NCBI GenBank assembly: GCA_903854805.1 | Contig: CAINXK010000349.1 | Location: 1 to 11,936, forward strand | Direction: 5' to 3' | From: an uncultured Anaerolineae bacterium | Lineage (GTDB): Bacteria > Chloroflexota > Anaerolineae > Anaerolineales > Villigracilaceae | Length of the DNA: 11,936 nt | Shown here: one piece after another, positions 7,084-11,936 of the stretch | Layout: every line of letters starts with the position of its first letter | Numbering within the stretch: the first letter of the stretch is position 1 | Program-made: the position numbers and the translations under genes | The notes under the pieces: model-generated | Databases searched by the model: none | What the model saw: only the letters and a program-made list of their open reading frames with translations | What the model was told of the DNA's origin: nothing

Positions 7084-7184
7084 CATTCCTATTGCAGGAT
7101 GGGGAGGGATACGTTTCTGTAATGGTTTCCTGTACCCTAGAGAAAAATAATATACTCGAGATAGATGCAAGATACGAGCTCTTC
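7084..7184 (+). promoter_or_regulatory. Likely promoter region of the nar structural operon
   Basis: This 100-base gap follows a terminator and precedes the first structural-operon gene, so a promoter is expected here. A -10-like TAATAT lies at 7148-7153 (or TATACT at 7151-7156). The only -35 candidate at suitable spacing, TTTCCT at 7126-7131, is poor, as would fit an activator-dependent promoter. I saw no full FNR palindrome and no NarL heptamer pair by eye. Confidence 0.35.
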
Positions 7185-7586
7185 ATGCAAACAAAACGTG
7201 TACTGCTGATATGTTCTGAATATCTGTTCGGCATAGGAATGGAAACGATTTTGCGCGCCGCAATGGATGTGGACCTTATTGGGCCATGGGGCTTCAGCCA
7301 GGATATCTGTCAACGAATAGTAGAAGCGCGACCAGATGTTGTAGTGATCGCCGCTGGAGATCCGCACAGCGGGGAGATCGCCAGCCTTACCGCAGCGATA
7401 ATTGAACAGTACCCTGAACTTTCTGTTATTCGCACAGGCCTGACCGAAAATACTTTGCGCGTTTTTTCAACCCACACATTGCCAGCCCGCGGGGTTGATC
7501 TTCTTGAAACGATCCGGAATTTGCCGCCGAGGGCTTCCGATGGAAACCTGCCTAAACCTAAATCAGATACTTTTAAGGAGGTGTAA
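7185..7586 (+). CDS. Stand-alone degenerate receiver-like protein
   Basis: The 133-residue protein has the look of a CheY-like receiver fold: K-R-V-L-L-I-C-S-E-Y-L-F (4-15) at the beta1 position, R-P-D-V-V-V-I-A-A-G-D-P (49-60) at beta3, L-S-V-I-R-T-G at beta4, and A-R-G-V-D-L-L-E-T-I-R at the last helix. The residues needed for phosphorylation are missing: the acidic pair after beta1 is C-S-E, the acceptor Asp after beta3 is Ala, and no clear conserved Lys follows beta5. There is no output domain; the tail of about 20 residues is polar and Pro/Lys-rich. I chose ATG 7185 because the receiver fold starts there; an ATG at 7092 would add 31 unrelated residues. The gene is first in the nar structural operon, and its stop codon abuts the ribosome binding site of the cytochrome gene. 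It may be a protein-protein adaptor or anti-regulator; the receiver assignment rests on pattern only. Confidence 0.7.
   Translation: MQTKRVLLICSEYLFGIGMETILRAAMDVDLIGPWGFSQDICQRIVEARPDVVVIAAGDPHSGEIASLTAAIIEQYPELSVIRTGLTENTLRVFSTHTLPARGVDLLETIRNLPPRASDGNLPKPKSDTFKEV
7575..7582 (+). promoter_or_regulatory. Strong Shine-Dalgarno of the cytochrome gene, inside the preceding CDS
   Basis: AAGGAGGT lies 7 bases before the ATG at 7590 and within the last codons of the receiver-like gene. This implies translational coupling and fixes the cytochrome start. Confidence 0.7.
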
Positions 7587-7589
7587 TCC

Positions 7590-8537
7590 ATGACTAAAAA
7601 ACAAACCATACCTAATTTCTTGTCTGGTATGGCTACCTGCTCTATCATATTTTGTCTACTTTTTATTGTGCTGGTGGGAGTCGTCTCACGGGTACAGGCT
7701 GCGTCACCCAGGCAAGATATTGCCAATGGTGAAGTAATTTTTAACGCTAAATGTGTTACCTGCCATACGATTGGCAAAGGCAAGCTGGTCGGCCCAGATT
7801 TAAAAGGCGTGACAGGTAGGCGTGACTCAGCCTGGCTTGGCACCTGGATCAAAGCACCCGATAAAGTTTTAGGCGCGGGTGACCCGGTTGCGGTGAAGCT
7901 GCTCCTGGAATACAACAACATCCCCATGCCGAACCTGGGATTGAGTGATGCTGATGTCGCGAATTTGATTGCGTATTTTCAGAGTGTAGATAGCGCTGCA
8001 TCTGCCGTCCCCGCATCGACCCAGGCTGTCGGGGCGCAGCAATCTCCCGTAACACAGCCCACATTTCAGCCACTCACTGGCGCTGCCGAAGTATTGGCAC
8101 TTAACGGCGATCCTGATTATGGAGAGAAATTCTTTACAGGGGCCGCTCCCTTGAAAAATGCCGGCACCCCTTGCATAGCTTGTCACTCTGTTGAGGGTGT
8201 AGGCATTGTGGGTGGTGGATCACTTGGCCCCGACCAAACGCATGTATATACAAAATATAGCCGTCAGGGTCTGGCGGCTGCGCTTGGCGCATTACCCTTC
8301 CCTACCATGCAGGGCGTCTTTGCATCCAAACCGTTGACCACCATCGAACAAGCTGATTTACTGGCCTTTTTTGAGAGAGCAGATAAACAAAGCCTACCTC
8401 ATACACTGCTAAATTTTCAGATTATTTACGGGGCGGGCTCAGCAATGACAGTTGTTTTTTTCGCCAGCATGTACTTCTTCTGGCCGCGTCAACGGATGAG
8501 TCTGGCCGAACGACTGCGCAAAAATGGCAAGCTATAA
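7590..8537 (+). CDS. narC: Membrane-anchored dihaem cytochrome c, NarC-like
   Basis: The 315-residue protein has two c-type haem sites. An N-terminal hydrophobic segment (about 12-36), ending V-Q-A before A-S-P, is a signal peptide or signal anchor. Domain 1 has C-V-T-C-H (55-59) with a likely axial Met in I-P-M-P-N-L (M113). A Pro/Ala/Gln-rich linker (about 135-160) leads to domain 2 with C-I-A-C-H (195-199) and a likely axial Met in F-P-T-M-Q (M240). A second hydrophobic segment (276-298) is followed by a basic tail, [12 protein letters not shown]. The haem domains should therefore face outward, with the C-terminus in the cytoplasm. It lies between the receiver-like gene and narG (22-base gap). 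In Thermus the nar operon likewise starts with a dihaem cytochrome, NarC, which works with the nitrate reductase; the symbol is by analogy of position and architecture. It probably passes electrons to or from NarI or anchors the complex. Confidence 0.88.
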   Translation: MTKKQTIPNFLSGMATCSIIFCLLFIVLVGVVSRVQAASPRQDIANGEVIFNAKCVTCHTIGKGKLVGPDLKGVTGRRDSAWLGTWIKAPDKVLGAGDPVAVKLLLEYNNIPMPNLGLSDADVANLIAYFQSVDSAASAVPASTQAVGAQQSPVTQPTFQPLTGAAEVLALNGDPDYGEKFFTGAAPLKNAGTPCIACHSVEGVGIVGGGSLGPDQTHVYTKYSRQGLAAALGALPFPTMQGVFASKPLTTIEQADLLAFFERADKQSLPHTLLNFQIIYGAGSAMTVVFFASMYFFWPRQRMSLAERLRKNGKL

Positions 8538-8546
8538 ACCGAAATC

Positions 8547-8551
8547 GGAGG
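8547..8551 (+). promoter_or_regulatory. Shine-Dalgarno GGAGG of narG
   Basis: GGAGG followed by 8 bases and ATG (8560) sits in the 22-base gap after the cytochrome stop, fixing the narG start. Confidence 0.7.
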
Positions 8552-8559
8552 AATACATT

Positions 8560-11500
8560 ATGGCAAAGTGGACGAAAGAATCTGTTGAACCAACCGAACG
8601 CAAATGGGAAGAATTCTACCGCAATCGTTTCGCGCATGATAAACGTGTGCGAACGACGCATGGTGTCAACTGTACTGGTTCATGTTCATGGGAAGTGTTT
8701 GTAAAAGATGGCATAGTGACCTGGGAGCTCCAGGCTACTGACTATCCTCTGCTAGAAGAAGGTCTGCCGCCTTATGAACCCCGGGGCTGCCAGCGCGGTA
8801 TTTCGTACTCATGGTATTTATACAGTCCAATTCGTGTCAAGTTTCCTTATGGCCGTGGCGCGTTATTGAGTTTATGGCGCGCGGCTCGCCAGGAATATGC
8901 TGACCCTGTGGCAGCCTGGGAATCCATCGTTAACGATCCTGAAAAACGGGCACAATATCAGCGCGCACGAGGCAAGGGTGGTTTCCGCCGGATTAAGTGG
9001 GGCGAGGCGACGGAGATGATTTCTGCCTCAATCATTTACACGATCAAAAAATACGGTCCGGACCGTGTCAATGGATTTTCTCCCATCCCAGCCATGTCGC
9101 AAATCTCCTATGCAGCGGGCTCGCGTTTCCTGACTTTGATGGGCGGCGTGGCTATGTCGTTTTATGATTGGTACTGTGACCTACCCCCGGCCAGCCCCGA
9201 AATCTGGGGCGAGCAGACCGATGTGCATGAATCTGCGGACTGGTACAATGCCCGCTTCATTGCCATCGTGGGGTCTAATATCAATATGACGCGCACACCC
9301 GATACGCATTTCATTTCCGAAGTGCGGCATGCGGGCGCAAAGCTGACTGTATTTGCACCTGATTTCTCACAAGCTGCCAAATATGCTGATTATTGGATGC
9401 CCCTGCACCCTGGGCAGGATACTGCTTTCTGGATGGCAGTCAATCATGTCATCCTGAAAGAATATTATGTAGAACGCCAGGTCCCATATTTTATGGACTA
9501 TGTCAAAAAATATACCGATATGCCTTTCCTAGTGCAGATCGATGGGAAGCGCCCCGGCAAATATTTGCGCGCCAATCTTCTTGAATCTTACAAAGATCAG
9601 GAGAATGGCGAATGGAAAATGCTGCTCTGGGATAAGACCTCGGGACGGGCGCGTATGCCCAAAGGCACCATTGGCTTTCGCTGGCAAACCGAAACAGGCA
9701 AATGGAATCTGGAAATGAAGGATGGAGTCACGGATGAAGACCTGGACCCTGAACTGTCCTTCTTGGATGCGCACGATTCGGTTGCGCAGATTGAGTTTGA
9801 TGATTTCGCCGGGGGCACGATCTGCATGCGTGGCGTGCCGGTGCGCGCAATTGAAACCAGCCAGGGGAAAATCATCGTTACCACCGTTTTTGACTTAATG
9901 ATGGCACAATTTGGCGTTGATCGTGGGGTAGCGGGTGACTATCCCAAATCTTATGATGACGAGACCTGCTACACTCCGGCCTGGCAGGAAAAATTTAGCG
10001 GTATCCATCGTGATACTTGCCTGCGGTACGCCCGAGAATGGGCAGTCAACGCCGAAAAGACCCATGGAAAAAACCTGGTCATCATCGGTGCAGGCGCAAA
10101 CCATTGGTATCACAACAACCTGCTCTATCGTTCTGCCATCGTGGCCTTGATGTTGACTGGTTCAGTTGGCGTTAGCGGCGGCGGGTTGGCGCATTATGTT
10201 GGGCAAGAGAAACTCGCCAATCACGCATCCTGGGGCGCGATTGCTTTTGCGGCTGATTGGAAAATCCCCAATCGCCAGCAGAATACGCCTTCGTTCCACT
10301 ATGTTCACACCGATCAATGGCGCTACGAGCGCGGTTTTACTGCTTACGACAGCTTGCCAGGGGAGAAGAAAAAAGAGCATACGATAGACTACCAGGTGCG
10401 TGCTGTTCGTCAGGGAGCGCTGCCGTTCTTTCCGCAATTTAATAAAAGTTCGATTGAGATTGTGCGCGAGGCCGAGGCCACCGGAGCGAAATCTGAAGCA
10501 GAAGTCATCCAGTATGTGGTTGACCAACTCAAGCAAGGCCAACTTCGCTTCGCGGTTGAAGACCCGGATGCGCCTGAAAATTGGCCACGTCTCTGGTTTA
10601 TCTGGCGTGGCAATGCCATCGGCACCAGCATGAAAGGCCACGAGTACATGTTGAAGCATTATCTCGGCACTCATACCAATATGACGGCTAAAGAAATGGC
10701 CGAAGGGTATGTGAACGAGGTGGAATACCGTCCAGAAGCGCCGAGCGGAAAGATTGACCTGGTGGTGGATTTAAATTTCCGCATGGATACATCGGCGTTG
10801 TATTCGGATTTGATCCTGCCTGCTGCCACCTGGTACGAAAAAACCGATCTAAACTCGACGGATATGCACACCTTTGTGAACCCGATGCAGGCTGCTGTGC
10901 CGCCCGCTTGGGAATCCAAAAGTGATTGGGATATTTACAAAGTAATCGCACAAAAAGTTAGCGAAATGGCCAAAATTCATTTACCAGACCCTGTGCGCGA
11001 CCTGGTTGCCATCCCGCTTCAGCACGATACCCCGGATGAAATTTCTCAGCCCAGTATTTTGGATTGGAAAAAAGGCGAAATAGAACCGATCCCTGGCAAG
11101 AGCATGCCCAAGTTCCGTGTGGTGGAGCGCGATTACACCCAGATTTACGAAAAAATGGTCAGTCTTGGGCCAGGTGTGGAGGAGAATGGCGTAACTGCCC
11201 ATGGGTTGAAAATTCCAGTGGCAGATGAGTACCAGGCGCTGGTTAGAGAACAGGGACGCGAGTTTAACGGCAAATCCTATCCCAGCCTAGAAGAGTCACG
11301 CGAAGTGGTGGATACCATTTTGCGTCTGGACCCGGTCACGAACGGTGAACTGGCGTATCGCGCTTTTGAACAGGAAGAACATAAGACCGGCCGCCCACTT
11401 ACCCATCTAGCTGAGGGGACGCGTTCTGTGCGCTACAATTTTGCTGATTTGATCGCCCAACCACGCCGCGTACTGACCACCCCGACCTGGTCGGCCAGTA

Positions 11501-11936
11501 TCAACAAAGGCCGCGCCTATTCGCCCTTTACGTTAAATGTTGAAGAGTTAATCCCTTGGCGCACGTTGACCGGACGCCAGCATTTCTATCTCGATCATGA
11601 ACTTTACTTGCAATGGGGCGAGCACCTGCCGGTTTACAAACCTCGTCCAGATCATGCCATGCTGGATGAAACCCAAATTACCCAGGCTGAAGCCCAGGGC
11701 AAATTAATGAACTACATCACCCCACATGGCAAGTGGAGCATTCATTCCACTTACTCCGATAATCATCGCATGATGACGTTGTCGCGCGGCGGATACCCGA
11801 TCTGGTTGAATGACAAAGATGCCGATGAACTTGGAATCAAGGATAACGATTGGGTGGAATTGTTCAATGACAATGGCGTGTTCGTCCAGCGCTGCAATGT
11901 TTCGGCGCGTATTCCAAGTGGGACGGTGTTTGTCTA
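8560..11936 (+). CDS. narG: Respiratory nitrate reductase alpha subunit NarG, 3'-truncated by the window edge
   Basis: This is the catalytic subunit of membrane nitrate reductase, reducing nitrate to nitrite at a molybdenum bis-MGD cofactor. The frame is open from ATG 8560 to the window end (1125 codons). E. coli NarG has 1247 residues, so roughly 100 are missing. The FS0 [4Fe-4S] ligands H34, C38, C42 and C77 align with E. coli His49, Cys53, Cys57 and Cys92. D207 in [12 protein letters not shown] aligns with Asp222, the Mo ligand. Other family signatures are [17 protein letters not shown] and I-H-S-T-Y-S-D-N. The N-terminus is 15 residues shorter than in E. coli and has no twin-arginine motif, so the active site should face the cytoplasm. 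It follows the dihaem cytochrome gene by 22 bases; narH, narJ and narI are expected beyond the edge. I saw no frameshift or stop. Confidence 0.98.
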   Translation, partial: MAKWTKESVEPTERKWEEFYRNRFAHDKRVRTTHGVNCTGSCSWEVFVKDGIVTWELQATDYPLLEEGLPPYEPRGCQRGISYSWYLYSPIRVKFPYGRGALLSLWRAARQEYADPVAAWESIVNDPEKRAQYQRARGKGGFRRIKWGEATEMISASIIYTIKKYGPDRVNGFSPIPAMSQISYAAGSRFLTLMGGVAMSFYDWYCDLPPASPEIWGEQTDVHESADWYNARFIAIVGSNINMTRTPDTHFISEVRHAGAKLTVFAPDFSQAAKYADYWMPLHPGQDTAFWMAVNHVILKEYYVERQVPYFMDYVKKYTDMPFLVQIDGKRPGKYLRANLLESYKDQENGEWKMLLWDKTSGRARMPKGTIGFRWQTETGKWNLEMKDGVTDEDLDPELSFLDAHDSVAQIEFDDFAGGTICMRGVPVRAIETSQGKIIVTTVFDLMMAQFGVDRGVAGDYPKSYDDETCYTPAWQEKFSGIHRDTCLRYAREWAVNAEKTHGKNLVIIGAGANHWYHNNLLYRSAIVALMLTGSVGVSGGGLAHYVGQEKLANHASWGAIAFAADWKIPNRQQNTPSFHYVHTDQWRYERGFTAYDSLPGEKKKEHTIDYQVRAVRQGALPFFPQFNKSSIEIVREAEATGAKSEAEVIQYVVDQLKQGQLRFAVEDPDAPENWPRLWFIWRGNAIGTSMKGHEYMLKHYLGTHTNMTAKEMAEGYVNEVEYRPEAPSGKIDLVVDLNFRMDTSALYSDLILPAATWYEKTDLNSTDMHTFVNPMQAAVPPAWESKSDWDIYKVIAQKVSEMAKIHLPDPVRDLVAIPLQHDTPDEISQPSILDWKKGEIEPIPGKSMPKFRVVERDYTQIYEKMVSLGPGVEENGVTAHGLKIPVADEYQALVREQGREFNGKSYPSLEESREVVDTILRLDPVTNGELAYRAFEQEEHKTGRPLTHLAEGTRSVRYNFADLIAQPRRVLTTPTWSASINKGRAYSPFTLNVEELIPWRTLTGRQHFYLDHELYLQWGEHLPVYKPRPDHAMLDETQITQAEAQGKLMNYITPHGKWSIHSTYSDNHRMMTLSRGGYPIWLNDKDADELGIKDNDWVELFNDNGVFVQRCNVSARIPSGTVFV

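Noticed and set aside
7310..7927. Open frame of 205 codons on the minus strand
   Set aside because: It lies antisense across two well-supported plus-strand genes (receiver-like and cytochrome) and shows no domain, so it is a shadow of their codon bias.
10162..10674. Open frame of 170 codons on the minus strand
   Set aside because: It lies entirely antisense within narG, whose reading frame is continuous and conserved there.

Overview
The window looks like chromosomal DNA from a nitrate-respiring bacterium of the Chloroflexota (Anaerolineae-like). That placement is an inference from three things: moderate GC by eye, a membrane protein family that I associate loosely with Chloroflexota and Actinobacteria, and a nar locus led by a dihaem cytochrome, as in Thermus. 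No 16S rRNA gene or ribosomal protein gene is present to confirm it.

Left part (1-3949): loosely packed and not obviously connected to nitrate. It holds the 3' part of a TPR-repeat protein (2-841, +), a gene-poor stretch of about 780 bases with structured repeats, a CsbD/YjbJ-like stress protein on the minus strand (1622-1861), a second non-coding stretch ending in a good sigma70-type promoter (2320-2348), a membrane protein with a channel-like core and a C-terminal soluble domain (2435-3529, +), its terminator (3561-3587), and a 420-base intergenic region with another hairpin.

Right part (3950-11936): a nitrate-response and nitrate-respiration locus, all on the plus strand, in two transcription units. 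Unit 1 is a NarX-like sensor kinase (3950-5872), a NarL-like response regulator (5877-6527) and a small unrecognised protein (6652-6972), closed by a strong intrinsic terminator (7053-7083). Unit 2 starts with a short stand-alone receiver-like protein that lacks the phosphorylation residues (7185-7586). A membrane-anchored dihaem cytochrome c (7590-8537) follows, and then narG, the molybdenum catalytic subunit of respiratory nitrate reductase (8560 to beyond the right edge).

How the genes fit together: the kinase probably senses nitrate or nitrite outside the membrane through a P-box helix bundle and phosphorylates the NarL-like regulator, which would control the adjacent nar structural genes. 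NarG has no twin-arginine signal, so the active site should face the cytoplasm. The dihaem cytochrome carries a signal segment and a C-terminal anchor, so it should sit on the outer face of the membrane, resembling the NarC-NarGHI arrangement of Thermus. The least explained parts are the degenerate receiver leading the structural operon, the small protein after the response regulator, and the cysteine cluster in the kinase GAF domain.
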